Assembly (NCBI RefSeq): GCF_007713685.1
Contig: NZ_VMRJ01000002.1
Span: 186,001 to 250,000, forward strand
Length of the DNA: 64,000 nt
Direction of reading: 5' to 3'
Source of the DNA: Hymenobacter setariae
Lineage (GTDB): Bacteria; Bacteroidota; Bacteroidia; Cytophagales; Hymenobacteraceae
Shown piece by piece: positions 29,901 to 37,891 of this stretch. The position numbers and the translations under genes are program-made. Position 1 is the first letter of the stretch. Each line of letters begins with the position of its first letter. Under the pieces are notes generated by a model that was not told the DNA's origin, did not search any database, and saw only the letters and a program-made list of their open reading frames with translations.

Positions 29901-32900
29901 ATGCAGCGCGTCGCTGGCCGCGCGCCCAGCCAGTAGCAGGGTCACCGCTAGAGCTTCGGCGTAGGTCAGTAGCAGCACTGCCGACCAGTTCAATCCTAGT
30001 TTGTGCAGGCCCATCAGGGCTAATAGGATGTAGAACTGCGCCAGCGCTAGCTGCTGCCACCGCACCCAGCCAGGTGCCCGGCCCGCCGAGCGCACCCACC
30101 AAGCCAGCCCTAGCGCGCTAGCAGCCAGTGCCAGCAGCCCACCCAGCGGCCAGGCTACCGCCGCTACCAGCCCGCCCATAGCCAAGCGGCTCAGTGCCAG
30201 GCCGGCCATTGCTTGTAGCACGCCGCCTAGGCCCGCAAAACCAGCCAGGAAGCCTGCGTGCTCCTCGTGGTTCGATACCAGTTGTTCCGGGGTTCGGTCG
30301 GCAGTAGGGTAGGGCTTGGCACCCGCCAGCCGCGGCCATTTGAAGGCTAGCTGCACAAAGGCAAGTGTGGCCCAGCCGGCCAGGGCCAGCACCAGCGCCT
30401 CGCGGTAGAGTACCGCCGGGCTACCTAGGTGAGTAATCGTTCGCAGTAGCAAGCTCAAGCCCGCCACCGCTGCCTCTACTAGCGCTGCCCGGTACACGAG
30501 CTGGTGTAGCCCGTCACGCTCGACGCGCCCAGCCAGCATGAGGCTAACTCCTAAGGACTCGACATAAAGCAGCAGTAGTACTATCGACCAATCAACACCC
30601 GCCTCGTGCAGCCCCACAATGGCCAGCCCCACAAATAGTTGCGCCAGTGCCAATTGCTGCCACCTCACCCAGCTTGGTGCGCGGCCCGCCCGGCGCACCC
30701 AAGTGGCTAAGCCTAGCGCGGCCGCCGCCAAGCCCAAAAGCAGCAGCCCCACGGGTGCACTCGACCAGCCAAATAAGATACGTGCTAGCGCCAAGCCTGC
30801 GCCCAACTGCAGCAGGCCCGTGAGCCCCGCAAAAAAGCTGAGCAAGCGGCGCGGCGAGCCTACTGGCGCCGAGTCGGTAGCTAGCCGCAACAGCGGCTGC
30901 CGAAGAATAAACTGCACAAACGCCAGCCCCGCCCAGCCCGCCAGGGCTAGCACCAGCGCTTCGCGGTACAGCGCCGCGGGCAGACTGCGGCCTAGGTGGC
31001 TGCCCGCTAGCACCAGCAGGCCAGTGCTGGCCAGCGAGGCTACCACTAGGGCTACGCGGTACACCAATATTTCGCCTTGCCGGGCCATTACCAGCGTTAT
31101 CAGCAAGGCTTCGAGCAACATAAAGAGTCCAATTACCGTGGGCGTGGCATGCCAGCCTTGCAGTGAGAGGGCCGTGGCAAGGGCCAGTATGAGCGAGATA
31201 ATAGTATCGGTCTGAAATAGCCAGCCGATACCCAATTGCTTGGCCTTGCGCCCGGCCCAGAAGGTGAGCACTGCCCCCAAGGCCAGCGGTATAGTCTTCC
31301 AAACCGAACCTGTACTGTAGAGATATAAATTGATACCTAGGCAGGTCCAGTTCAGCAAATGAGCTGTGAAGAGCAGCGGCTCAAACTTGCGCTGCGCGTA
31401 CACGCGGCGGTACTGCACCACCGCTGCCGCACCGCCTACTAGCAGCACCAGCGCCATCGCAATGAGGCGCAGCGAGTTCGAGATGGCCGGCAGCTCTTGA
31501 TGCCAGTAGAGGTGGAAGGCGAAGAAGCTGACAATGCTTAGTAGCAACTGGTATTTCCAGAGCTGCCGGTAGGTGATAGCAATGCTGAAAGCCGTGACGC
31601 CCGCCGCTGCCCCTAGGGTAAGGGCCGTGGGCGGTAGCACCGCCAGCGCCACTAGGCTCAGTACGCCGTGCAGGGTGGCTACCTCTTGGCGGCTAGTGCG
31701 CCAAGCCAAGTAAAGGTTAGCGCTCACGCCCACCAAGAGCAGTAGGTAATCAAACGGGGGCACGACCCAGCGTAGCCCATCTATACTCACTGCCCCCACA
31801 CAAGCAAATAGGAAAATGGCCGCCGCACTACTTGTTAGCCAAGCGTTCAGCTTCTTCGCAAAAGCCTTATCGCGCAGGGCCACACGTGCCCCCAACAAAC
31901 CCGCCGCAAAGGCGCAAATCATCAGAAACCGGAGCTGGGGCGACACTCGCAGCGCCGCGTAGATACCTAGGAAGCCTACGCCTGTCACGAGCACGACTGC
32001 CCCCAGGATACCCGTCCAGTTTTCGAGCAGCACCGTCGAGGCACGTTCCCACCATGTTGGGCCAGTGGGCACTGGCTTAGGCGCGGGCCGCCGCGGTAGC
32101 ACCGGCTTGCGCGGCGGTGGCGGCGTGGGGCGGCCTACCGGGCGCGGTTGCGGCACCCAGGTTGGGGCCGGTTCGTCGGCTGGCGCTGGGGTAGGCTCGG
32201 GCTCTACCGCAATTTCAGGCGCTGCTAGTGGCTCGGGTTCGTTGCTCGGGCTCGGCTCGGCTATTGTTTCAGATTCAGTGGGGAGGGTTTCCGCTACCTC
32301 TTCTGATTCCGCTACCGAGGGGGTGCCAGCTTCTAGGTTTGACTCCACATCGGGCGCAGGTGCTAGTACTGGCTCATCTAAGAGCGTCAATTCAGGTGTT
32401 GCCGTTTTCTCCCATTCAGGCGCAGGCTCGATAATGAGTGTCGGCTCTGCAATGGGAATAACCTCCTCGGGAAATGCTACCTCAGTTAGGGAGGCAGATA
32501 TGGTTTCTTCCGTCGGCAGTGCTGCCTCTGTTAATTCACTAGCTGAAGCAGCTAACTCAGGCTCTTCCTGCGCTGCTGCCATTGGTGGCACTAGGGCCGG
32601 GGTGCTCGGCTCGGGTGCCGCTACCGGCGGCGCTGGCTCTGGTGCTATGGTGGCAGCGGCCGGTTCCCAGCTCCAGTTAGTTGCTGCTACCGGCGGTTTG
32701 GTAGCAGGTTCTGCTGTAGCCTGAGGGCTTGCTACGGCGATAAGGCTAGCTTCCCTAAACTGCGCAAACTGGTCGCGCAGCTGAAGCAGCTCGGTGCGGA
32801 GCTTCGTGTGCTCGGCATTGCGCCGGGCTAGCTCGTCTTGAAGGTCATCTAGCCGGTCTGGGAGGTTCCAGACGCGAATGGCTAGAAATAGGGCGCCAAG

Positions 32901-32927
32901 TAGTAGCGCAAAAAGAAGAATGCCCAT
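26967..32927 (-). CDS. Giant DUF2339 membrane protein with tandem membrane modules
   Basis: 1986 residues, about twice the ~800-1000 usual for DUF2339 proteins as I know them. The N-terminus is one membrane helix (ILLFALLLGALFLAIRVW) followed by a coiled coil (~23-55) and a Glu/Pro/Ala-rich acidic spacer to ~285, then RPxxPxPP stretches. From ~295 on there are dozens of hydrophobic helices. Residues ~697 to ~1440 consist of successive ~200-residue copies of one module: a FAGLxGVLQAxAGL start, then a WVRWQQLxLAQ loop, then GLHxxGLxW, LLLxGR, LYREALxxALAGWA and a polar SNxEEH linker. The C-terminal ~500 residues are unrepeated. Family function is unknown. No sequencing break is visible; the frame is open throughout. 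Confidence 0.92.
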   Translation of the reverse strand: MGILLFALLLGALFLAIRVWNLPDRLDDLQDELARRNAEHTKLRTELLQLRDQFAQFREASLIAVASPQATAEPATKPPVAATNWSWEPAAATIAPEPAPPVAAPEPSTPALVPPMAAAQEEPELAASASELTEAALPTEETISASLTEVAFPEEVIPIAEPTLIIEPAPEWEKTATPELTLLDEPVLAPAPDVESNLEAGTPSVAESEEVAETLPTESETIAEPSPSNEPEPLAAPEIAVEPEPTPAPADEPAPTWVPQPRPVGRPTPPPPRKPVLPRRPAPKPVPTGPTWWERASTVLLENWTGILGAVVLVTGVGFLGIYAALRVSPQLRFLMICAFAAGLLGARVALRDKAFAKKLNAWLTSSAAAIFLFACVGAVSIDGLRWVVPPFDYLLLLVGVSANLYLAWRTSRQEVATLHGVLSLVALAVLPPTALTLGAAAGVTAFSIAITYRQLWKYQLLLSIVSFFAFHLYWHQELPAISNSLRLIAMALVLLVGGAAAVVQYRRVYAQRKFEPLLFTAHLLNWTCLGINLYLYSTGSVWKTIPLALGAVLTFWAGRKAKQLGIGWLFQTDTIISLILALATALSLQGWHATPTVIGLFMLLEALLITLVMARQGEILVYRVALVVASLASTGLLVLAGSHLGRSLPAALYREALVLALAGWAGLAFVQFILRQPLLRLATDSAPVGSPRRLLSFFAGLTGLLQLGAGLALARILFGWSSAPVGLLLLGLAAAALGLATWVRRAGRAPSWVRWQQLALAQLFVGLAIVGLHEAGVDWSIVLLLLYVESLGVSLMLAGRVERDGLHQLVYRAALVEAAVAGLSLLLRTITHLGSPAVLYREALVLALAGWATLAFVQLAFKWPRLAGAKPYPTADRTPEQLVSNHEEHAGFLAGFAGLGGVLQAMAGLALSRLAMGGLVAAVAWPLGGLLALAASALGLAWWVRSAGRAPGWVRWQQLALAQFYILLALMGLHKLGLNWSAVLLLTYAEALAVTLLLAGRAASDALHRQLYRAALAEAALAGLAVLLRAASFLPHSAPAVLYREVLIVALAGWASLAFAQAAFRWPRLAAIKPYIPRLEWSEPTAITGLVSNPEEHRNLVSGFAGLGGVLQAVAGIGLGCLLFNSTTTPTWLVLGLLVGLVASCLGLATWVRTASRLPGWVRWQQLVLAQGIVALALTGLHEVGLSWAAVLLLLFVENLLVVLLLAGRAAFDQLHTLVYRAALFQALGTGASLLLVVGSHLASARLVVLYRETLILALAGWAALGFVQAAVRWPLFRGVRPYLPAHEAAELEASSLTQLISNPEAHLDLLHSFAGLAGVLQAGAGLVLARIVFGWAGAPVAWLLGALGLLAGSALGLGLWLRATPALPKWMRRQQVVLAQAFALMAVFGLHKLGLSWPGVLSVLYAESLVVALLLSGRDEDDLLHVQTYLLVVQALLLPVLVRYTSMGALGPWGRAALLIGAALLTLGYQLRRFYWRRAQEDFTRLALGATTPLPALGLAVGWLLLGAGALVYGQAWAAWPAMALLGALLYLRQRVALPGLWAGLVLAGVGYVGLQWHHVLAPLARHGAGHSAGYIALYLAPTLAVPVAGLLTSWWPAGGRYVRWPWLYLLGTHLVVALLAAVPAGHVAYFMLDLLALSSAAFGAALAWRRTLPDAAAVVRAGLPDRYLLHLSYSGLLGSLLLQGWLVAHHELLFGLRADYFTAGLLVVVVATLALARPPATEPVYASWRQLHPWLPEMALLVGSATLAHDVRSQWLPLVWVAVALLLGGAAPKLALRFRRLGLYGRLYYWLAASTASFCCLLYITPIQLLSADWWALAAAVVLLFGYVAVALRHGNAPFAQLSPAWNILALPARYQLETWLLYPAFVALAVLLIQSFDRSVLTVLLMLQVVAVFSGSLALRRQDLRYVALAGMLGCMARLLFFDLRQSGTVTRAIVFILMGLLLLGMNALYARFKSRFESEADRQPDLGEDDLTSQDLTPEIE
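28560..28986 (-). repeat. DUF2339 internal module D (partial)
   Basis: Fourth copy (residues ~1314-1456), starting FAGLAGVLQAGAGLVLARI, with WMRRQQVVLAQ and GLHKLGLSW. It diverges after LLLSGRDEDDLLH and lacks the LYREAL half. Confidence 0.75.
28987..29617 (-). repeat. DUF2339 internal module C
   Basis: Third complete copy (residues ~1104-1313), from FAGLGGVLQAVAGIGL to SNPEAHLDLLHS, with WVRWQQLVLAQ, GLHEVGLSW and LYRETLILALAGWA. Confidence 0.85.
29618..30240 (-). repeat. DUF2339 internal module B
   Basis: Second complete copy (residues ~897-1103), from FAGLGGVLQAMAGL to SNPEEHRNLVSG, with WVRWQQLALAQ, GLHKLGLNW and LYREVLIVALAGWA. It is the copy most like module C at its start. Confidence 0.85.
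30241..30838 (-). repeat. DUF2339 internal module A
   Basis: First complete copy (residues ~697-895), from FFAGLTGLLQLGAGL to the polar SNHEEHAGF linker. It contains WVRWQQLALAQ, GLHEAGVDW and LYREALVLALAGWA. A partial copy with only the second half of the module (LYREALVLALAGWAGLAF) lies upstream at ~30839-31230. Confidence 0.85.
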
Positions 32928-33238
32928 AGGCCAGACAGCTTAATGACCGCCTAGCTGTCGCTAGGCTAATCAGTTGGTGAAGAGGGTCTGGCGCTGGTTA
33001 AGAGCAGCACTGAAGCCGCCGCGTTAACCGCATGGACTTTGGGTATTACAAATACGAGGCCGATGTCAAAACGCACTTTTTCGGTTTCTTAAGAAAGTTC
33101 CATTGGCAGGTAACTAAATAGTATAATACCCGAATTATGTACGTTGCATTTTTGTCTCTATTTTACTTTATTTTAACATAAGTATAAGAATTGTAAGTAG
33201 TTGTATAATATTATAAAAATTAGTTAGTGTTAAATAAA
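32928..33238. other. AT-rich intergenic region upstream of the DUF2339 gene
   Basis: No credible gene. The half nearest DUF2339 (32928-33060) has ordinary composition. From ~33110 to 33238 it is strongly AT-rich with TATAAT-like and ATTATA runs, unlike the rest of the window. It should hold the promoter of the DUF2339 gene. I could not pick out a single convincing -7 box. Confidence 0.5.
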
Positions 33239-33240
33239 AA

Positions 33241-33272
33241 AGCCGCTCCGGAATATTCCGGAGCGGCTTTCA
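33241..33272 (-). terminator. Terminator of the DUF4142 pair
   Basis: A perfect 28-bp palindrome (33241-33268, centre AATATT) with AGCCGCTCCGGAA arms. On the minus strand it is followed by TTTTTT, just past the stop codon of the downstream DUF4142 gene. Confidence 0.85.
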
Positions 33273-33295
33273 AGCATATGATGCTAGGCAATTTC

Positions 33296-33910
33296 TTATT
33301 TCTTAGCTTCTATCACCGGCTGCATTTTCTGCAGCATGCCTAGATGCATTTGAAGAACTGGTAAGTTCTTCTGAGCAAATGTCTTGATATCGGTATCGCT
33401 CGACTGAGTAACGGCCTCCTGGTATTCTTTGATGTCTTCCTGGTGGTCGGTAAGCATGGCGCTTACGTACTTTTTATCTAGCTCAGGGCCTTTTTCGGCC
33501 AGTACATCGTCGTACACCTTCTGCTGGTCTTTGCCGAGCGTGGTGGGTAGCGTGATGTTTTTCTGAGCCGCCAGTGCCTTCAGTTCTTCGTTGGCTTTGG
33601 TGTGGTCAGTTACCATTTGCTGCGCAAACTGCTTGGCTTCGGGTGTGGTAGCTTTTTGGGCTACCTGCTGGCCTAGCTGCACTTCGAGCATACCGCCGCT
33701 GGCGGCCTTGGTCATAAACTCCGAATCGAAAGCCGGGCGCTGCTCGCCACCTACCCCCTTGGCGGTAGTTACAGTGGTGTCGGCATCGGTAATGCCCTTT
33801 TTGGCATTGTTAGTCTCTTGTGCTTGTTCTACCGAGTCGGGCTTTGAGGAGCAGCTCGCTGCACCAAGCAGCGAGGCAGCCCCGCAAAGCATTACAAAAA
33901 TACGTTTCAT
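33296..33910 (-). CDS. DUF4142 lipoprotein
   Basis: 204 residues. The lipoprotein signal (MLCGAASLLGAASC, Cys ~20) is followed by a Thr/Asp-rich spacer and a DUF4142 ferritin-like helical domain at ~60-200: FMTKAASGGMLEVQLGQQVA, KQFAQQMVTDHTKANEELK, SAMLTDHQEDIKEYQEA and a final helix LPVLQMHLGMLQ. The paired His/Asp-rich helices (VTDHTKAN, LTDHQED) resemble metal-binding four-helix bundles, but metal binding is unproven. It is 60 bp downstream of a paralog on the same strand; together they form an operon. It is probably anchored in the periplasm or outer membrane. Confidence 0.9.
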   Translation of the reverse strand: MKRIFVMLCGAASLLGAASCSSKPDSVEQAQETNNAKKGITDADTTVTTAKGVGGEQRPAFDSEFMTKAASGGMLEVQLGQQVAQKATTPEAKQFAQQMVTDHTKANEELKALAAQKNITLPTTLGKDQQKVYDDVLAEKGPELDKKYVSAMLTDHQEDIKEYQEAVTQSSDTDIKTFAQKNLPVLQMHLGMLQKMQPVIEAKK

Positions 33911-33970
33911 AGCGAAGCTAAAAAGCTTATAGTCAATTGTGAGTGCGAAAGAAGCTGCCCTAGGGCAAGC

Positions 33971-34648
33971 TTACATTTTCATGTCCGAATCTTTGTGGGA
34001 CATGCTTAGGTGTTCCTCTACTACGGGCAGGGTAGTGGTAATCCAGCCGCTGAGCGCCGTGTTTTTGGTCATGGTTTTATGAGCGGCCAGCGTGTTAGCC
34101 GTTTTCTGGTGGTCGGTCACCATTTGGGCTAGGTACTTGGTTTCAAATTCTTTGCCCGTCAGCTTAGCCATGGTAGGGGCCAGCGCCTTGTGTTCGGCAT
34201 CCATATCCGTAGGCAGCGTCACACCAGCCTTGGCCGCGATGGGCTTCAGGTTAGCCGTGCTCTTGGTATGGTCGGCTATCATCTTATTGGCCAGCGTTTT
34301 TGCGTTTTCCGATACCCCTTTCGTCAGGGCCATCTTGCTAAGCTGAATTTCGTTTTGGTCGCTGTGCGCGGCCGACATCATAAATTCCTTGTCATCGGCG
34401 TGGGGAGCCGTGGGGCCGCTGGGGTCAGCCTTGGCCATGCCGCCACCGCTCTGCATAGCCGAACTGCTATCGCTCGAGGCCGTGGAGGTAGCCGCCGCGT
34501 TGGTTGTGTCAGTAGTAGCTGAGGCACTTGCGCCCGCCTCAGTGTTAGCGCCAGCAGCCGCCGTGTCGTTGGTCGATGAGTCGGTGGTGCTACATGCGTT
34601 CAAGGCAAGGAGGCCAGCACCAAGCAGGGGAAGAATCAGGCGTTTCAT
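33971..34648 (-). CDS. DUF4142 lipoprotein (paralog)
   Basis: 225 residues. The lipoprotein signal MKRLILPLLGAGLLALNAC (Cys 19) is followed by a long Ser/Thr/Ala-rich linker to ~85. The DUF4142 helical domain comes next: FMMSAAHSDQNEIQLSKMAL, NKMIADHTKSTANLK, LAQMVTDHQKTANTLAAH and LPVVEEHLSMSHKD. It shares the ADHTK and TDHQ helices with the downstream gene and ends in a Met/His-rich tail (MSHKDSDMKM), which could bind metal. It is the first gene of the pair and divergent from the 34860 lipoprotein gene. Confidence 0.9.
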   Translation of the reverse strand: MKRLILPLLGAGLLALNACSTTDSSTNDTAAAGANTEAGASASATTDTTNAAATSTASSDSSSAMQSGGGMAKADPSGPTAPHADDKEFMMSAAHSDQNEIQLSKMALTKGVSENAKTLANKMIADHTKSTANLKPIAAKAGVTLPTDMDAEHKALAPTMAKLTGKEFETKYLAQMVTDHQKTANTLAAHKTMTKNTALSGWITTTLPVVEEHLSMSHKDSDMKM

Positions 34649-34859
34649 ATCGGAAAGTCAAAAAGTAGGTTGGAGGCATGGTTTACGTGGGATTGTCTGG
34701 AAGGGTTTGATAATGAAGGTATTGCAAGTGTTATATCTTGATAGTCAAAGCTGCCTGATGACAAAATGCTGAGGCTATTCTTTGCATTTTTCAACTGTCG
34801 AGTTAAACCACCTAGGCCGCCCGCCATCTTACAGGCCTCACCTTTCTCACCTTTCTTTT

Positions 34860-35720
34860 ATGCGTTTCACTACTTCTCTGCGCGCCGTTGCAGGCGTCGC
34901 GCTGGCGGGCGGGCTGCTCCTCACTGCCAGCTGCAAAAAGAATAACGAAGTCACCACCTCAACCGAAGACGTGGTTTCGGCCCAGGATGCGGGCCTCGGC
35001 GACGAAGAAAACGCCACCACCGCCGACCTAGTAGAGGCCGCTGCCCCGCAAGATGCCACGGCTTCGGCCAGCGCTACTGTGGTCGATGCCCCCGAATTGG
35101 CCCGCCTGCTACCGCCCTGCGCTACCCGCACCTATGATGCGGCCACCCGCACGCTCACACTCAATTTTGGCACTACCAATTGCCTCTGCCCCGATGGGCG
35201 CTACCGCCGCGGCGTCATCACGGCCGTATTTAGTGGGCCTTATCGCCAGGCGGGCGCCGTAGTTACCATCAACCGCACCAACTACTTTGTGAATGATAAT
35301 CAGCACCTAGGCACCCGCATTATCACTAACTTAGGTAGCGGTTCTTTCGACCTGGTGGTGCAAAACGCCAGCATCATCTTTGCCAATGGCGGGGGTACCA
35401 CGTCGTGGTCGTCGCAGCGCCGTTACACTCGCACGGCCGGTTTTGGTACCCCCAGCATCCTAGACGATGTTTACAGCATCACAGGCTCGCTCACAGGCAC
35501 CAATCGCCGGGGCATCAGCTACACGGCTGCTATTCAGCAGCCTCTAATCAAAAAGTTTGCGGTGGGCTGCGCCCGGCACTTCGTAGTCGGCACTATCGAG
35601 CTCACCAATACCAACGCTAAGGCCATGCTGCTCAACTACGACCCTACCGGTACCCAAGCCTGCGACAATGTTGCCTCCGTAACCCAGAACGGCCGCACCT
35701 ATACCATCTACCTGAAGTAG
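34860..35720 (+). CDS. Lipoprotein of unknown function
   Basis: 286 residues from the ATG at 34860. This start places a lipoprotein signal (AVAGVALAGGLLLTASC, Cys ~22) at the N-terminus; an upstream in-frame ATG at 34782 would bury it. After a Thr/Glu/Asp-rich linker the mature part is a beta-rich domain with CATRTYDAATRTLTLNFGTT, CLCPDGRYRRGVITAVFSG, VTINRTNYFVNDNQ and GVxAIQQPLIKK-type strands, with several Cys (CATR, NCLCPDG, GCARH, ACDN). Similar proteins are common in Bacteroidetes without known function. A palindromic terminator follows. Confidence 0.8.
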   Translation: MRFTTSLRAVAGVALAGGLLLTASCKKNNEVTTSTEDVVSAQDAGLGDEENATTADLVEAAAPQDATASASATVVDAPELARLLPPCATRTYDAATRTLTLNFGTTNCLCPDGRYRRGVITAVFSGPYRQAGAVVTINRTNYFVNDNQHLGTRIITNLGSGSFDLVVQNASIIFANGGGTTSWSSQRRYTRTAGFGTPSILDDVYSITGSLTGTNRRGISYTAAIQQPLIKKFAVGCARHFVVGTIELTNTNAKAMLLNYDPTGTQACDNVASVTQNGRTYTIYLK

Positions 35721-35744
35721 GGTCTGGGCCATAAATTCGACAGC

Positions 35745-35769
35745 TTTTCGGATAGGTCGGATTTTGTAG
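35745..35769 (-). repeat. Dispersed REP-like element, copy 1
   Basis: The minus strand reads CTACAAAATCCGACCTATCC followed by GAAAA, similar to the copies at 35840 and 54392. It lies on one side of the terminator palindrome at 35782, facing copy 2. Confidence 0.5.
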
Positions 35770-35781
35770 ATGAATAATTAG

Positions 35782-35808
35782 AAAAGGCGGCCCTAGGGCC
35801 GCCTTTCT
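35782..35808. terminator. Palindromic bidirectional terminator centred on CCTAGG
   Basis: GAAAGGCGGCC-type arms meet with no loop at CCCTAGGG, with A and T runs outside. It lies between the convergent lipoprotein gene and ispD. Confidence 0.85.
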
Positions 35809-35839
35809 TAGTTCAGAGTAACAAAGCTAGGAGAGTCGG

Positions 35840-35864
35840 CTACAAAATCCGATTCATCCAAAAA
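35840..35864 (+). repeat. Dispersed REP-like element, copy 2
   Basis: CTACAAAATCCGATTCATCC followed by AAAAA. It shares 18 of its first 20 bases with the copy at 54392 and forms an inverted pair with copy 1 across the terminator. Confidence 0.55.
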
Positions 35865-35881
35865 TTCCGTGAAGCCACGGT

Positions 35882-36607
35882 TTACGCAAGGAGCGCTTCA
35901 GCCAGCAGTAGGTCTTCGGGCGTGGTAATCTTGAGGTTGCGATAGTCACCTTCTATCAGCTGCACGGGGTGCAGGTCATCGACCACGCTGGCGTCGTCAG
36001 TGAAAGTGGCTAGCTCGGGCAGGCGGTAAGCGCGGCGTAGTAAGTCGAGGTCAAAGGTTTGGGGCGTTTGCATCAGGCGCAGGCGGCGGCGGTCGAGCGG
36101 CGACGAGCCCGCGGCGCCCAGCATGCGCACCGAGTCTTTGGGTGGCACGGCCGCTGCCGCGGCTTGGTGTACCGCAGCGGCTTGGTAGGTGGCCTCTACC
36201 ACGCCCGTAGGCACCAGCGGGCGCACGCCATCGTGCACGGCCACCAATGCGCCGGTGGGCGGCGCGGCGGGCAGTGCGGCCAGCCCAGCCTTCACCGAGG
36301 CCCAGCGCGTGGCGCCGCCAGCCACCACAGTGTGCGGTGGCGCCTCAGCATATTCAGCGGCCAAGGCCTGCCAGTAGGCTAGTTGGTCGGCGGGTAGTAC
36401 CACCACGGTTTGCACCACCTCTAGGGCCGGCTCGGCAAAGCGCCGCAGAGTGTGCAGCAGCACCGGCTCGCCGCGCAATAGCAAAAACTGCTTGGGGCGG
36501 TCGGCGCCCATGCGCAGCCCACTACCCCCAGCTACCAGAATGGCGTAGCGCGGCAGCGGAGAGGATGTAGGAGAGCTAGCAGAAGACGGCGGGAACGTAG
36601 GGGGCAT
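35882..36607 (-). CDS. ispD: 2-C-methyl-D-erythritol 4-phosphate cytidylyltransferase
   Basis: Third enzyme of the MEP (non-mevalonate) isoprenoid pathway; it joins CTP and MEP to give CDP-methylerythritol. After a Ser/Pro-rich leader of ~20 residues comes the nucleotide-binding loop ILVAGGSGLRMGADRPKQF (~23-41), with the conserved Arg and Lys. VAVHDGVRPLVP and the C-terminal DDASVVDDL and VQLIEGDYRNLKITTPEDL are typical of the family. The 241 residues are slightly over the usual ~230 because of the leader. The minus strand has TACCTTCG (36630-36637) as a possible -7 box about 20 bases upstream. Confidence 0.95.
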   Translation of the reverse strand: MPPTFPPSSASSPTSSPLPRYAILVAGGSGLRMGADRPKQFLLLRGEPVLLHTLRRFAEPALEVVQTVVVLPADQLAYWQALAAEYAEAPPHTVVAGGATRWASVKAGLAALPAAPPTGALVAVHDGVRPLVPTGVVEATYQAAAVHQAAAAAVPPKDSVRMLGAAGSSPLDRRRLRLMQTPQTFDLDLLRRAYRLPELATFTDDASVVDDLHPVQLIEGDYRNLKITTPEDLLLAEALLA

Positions 36608-36655
36608 AAGGTTAGCAGAACTTGTGCGGCGAAGGTAGCGACGCGCGCCAAGCCA

Positions 36656-36692
36656 AAACGGCCCGGCTGCCTCCTAGGTAGCCGGGCCGTTT
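36656..36692 (-). terminator. Terminator of queA
   Basis: The 13-bp arms AAACGGCCCGGCT and AGCCGGGCCGTTT enclose an 11-base loop that contains CCTAGG, about 24 bases past the queA stop. Confidence 0.8.
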
Positions 36693-36715
36693 GGTGAGCC
36701 TAGTTATACGCGCTC

Positions 36716-37771
36716 TTAGAGAATCAGCATCGCGTCGCCGTAGGCGAAGAAGCGGTACTTCTCTTTGATGGCTTCCTCGTAGGCCGCCATCAGCAGCTTG
36801 TAGCCAGCGAAGGCCGAAGCCATCATTACGAGCGTGCTTTCAGGCAAGTGGAAGTTGGTAAGCAGCGAGTTAGCGATTTTGAAATCGTAGGGCGGGTAGA
36901 TGAACTTGTCGTTCCAACCCTGGGTCACCTTCACGCGGCTGCTAGCCGATACCGACGCATCGAGGGCCCGCATGGTGGTGGTGCCAATGGCGCACACCTG
37001 CTTTTTGGCGTCTATCGATTTGTTGATAATCTGGGCCGCCTCGGCGTTCACGAAGAACTGCTCCGAGTCCATCTTGTGCTTGGTCAGGTCTTCTACGTCT
37101 ACGTGGCGGTAGGTACCTAGGCCCACGTGCATCGTGATGAACGCCTTTTCTACACCCTTGATTTCCATGCGCTTCATCACCTCGCGCGAGAAGTGCAGGC
37201 CGGCCGCCGGGGCCGCCACTGCGCCAATATTCTCGGCGAAGATGGTCTGGTAGCGCTCCTTGTCGCCCTCCTCGGTTTCGCGCTTCAGCACGTCCTTAGG
37301 TACGGGCGTTTCGCCGAGCTCGTAGAGGGCCTTGCGGAACTCCTCGTCGGTGCCGTCGAACAAGAACTTGATAGTGCGACCGCGCGACGTGGTGTTGTCG
37401 ATTACTTCGGCTACGATGTCGGAATCGCCGAAGTACAGCTTGTTGCCAACCCGGATTTTGCGGGCCGGGTCCACCAGCACGTCCCACAGGCGCAGCTCTT
37501 TATTTAGCTCGCGCAGCAAGAACACTTCTATTTGAGCGCCAGTGCGCTCTTTCTGGCCGTACATGCGGGCCGGAAATACTTTGGTATCATTAAAAACGAA
37601 TACATCGCCTTCGGAGAAGTATTCGAGAATATCTTTGAACATCCGGTGCTCGAACTGGCCGGTGGCGCGGTTTACGACCATCAGGCGCGACTCGTCGCGG
37701 TGCCGGGCCGGATGCGTAGCAATCAGCTCTTCGGGGAGTTCAAATTTGAACTCGTGCAGTTTCATCGCCAT
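36716..37771 (-). CDS. queA: S-adenosylmethionine:tRNA ribosyltransferase-isomerase
   Basis: Transfers the ribosyl part of SAM to 7-aminomethyl-7-deazaguanine in tRNA, giving epoxyqueuosine in the queuosine pathway. The 351 residues show the family start [19 protein letters not shown] and then [52 protein letters not shown] and the C-terminal [17 protein letters not shown]. The start may be either of two ATGs two codons apart (37771 or 37765). No other queuosine genes lie in the window. The promoter region is shared head-to-head with the FtsX-type permease. Confidence 0.97.
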   Translation of the reverse strand: MAMKLHEFKFELPEELIATHPARHRDESRLMVVNRATGQFEHRMFKDILEYFSEGDVFVFNDTKVFPARMYGQKERTGAQIEVFLLRELNKELRLWDVLVDPARKIRVGNKLYFGDSDIVAEVIDNTTSRGRTIKFLFDGTDEEFRKALYELGETPVPKDVLKRETEEGDKERYQTIFAENIGAVAAPAAGLHFSREVMKRMEIKGVEKAFITMHVGLGTYRHVDVEDLTKHKMDSEQFFVNAEAAQIINKSIDAKKQVCAIGTTTMRALDASVSASSRVKVTQGWNDKFIYPPYDFKIANSLLTNFHLPESTLVMMASAFAGYKLLMAAYEEAIKEKYRFFAYGDAMLIL

Positions 37772-37815
37772 GTAGTGGGACGTACTAGGGGGAAGTTACC
37801 AAAAATTTGGGCGGG

Positions 37816-37823
37816 CAAAGGTA
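37816..37823 (-). promoter_or_regulatory. Putative -7 promoter box for queA
   Basis: The minus strand reads TACCTTTG, about 45 bases before the queA start. It lies back-to-back with an identical box on the + strand at 37847. Confidence 0.5.
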
Positions 37824-37846
37824 CGAGTTTGTTTTGGGATTCCGAA

Positions 37847-37854
37847 TACCTTTG
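37847..37854 (+). promoter_or_regulatory. Putative -7 promoter box for the FtsX-type permease
   Basis: TACCTTTG matches TAnnTTTG, with TTTG at 37828-37831 as a possible -33 element (15-base gap, slightly short). It ends 37 bases before the chosen ATG at 37892. Confidence 0.5.
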
Positions 37855-37891
37855 CGCTGCTTATCTGCTACTTGCCTTTTCTGCTCCGCTT

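Noticed and set aside
29150..30121. Plus-strand ORFs up to 242 codons inside the DUF2339 gene
   Set aside because: The DUF2339 frame is continuous with membrane helices and repeats; the opposite frames recur at each module because the DNA itself is repeated.
28560..31230. CRISPR-like or tandem DNA repeat array
   Set aside because: The periodicity of about 600-630 bases comes from diverged protein modules in one open frame; there are no short identical repeats with spacers.
32065..32724. Plus-strand 219-codon Gly/Ser/Ala-rich ORF
   Set aside because: It is the antisense of the Glu/Pro/Ala-rich spacer of the DUF2339 protein and has no signal peptide or domain.
37532..37891. Upstream extension of the permease ORF
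   Set aside because: It is antisense to queA, spans the permease promoter box and contributes no conserved sequence; the start at 37892 is used instead.
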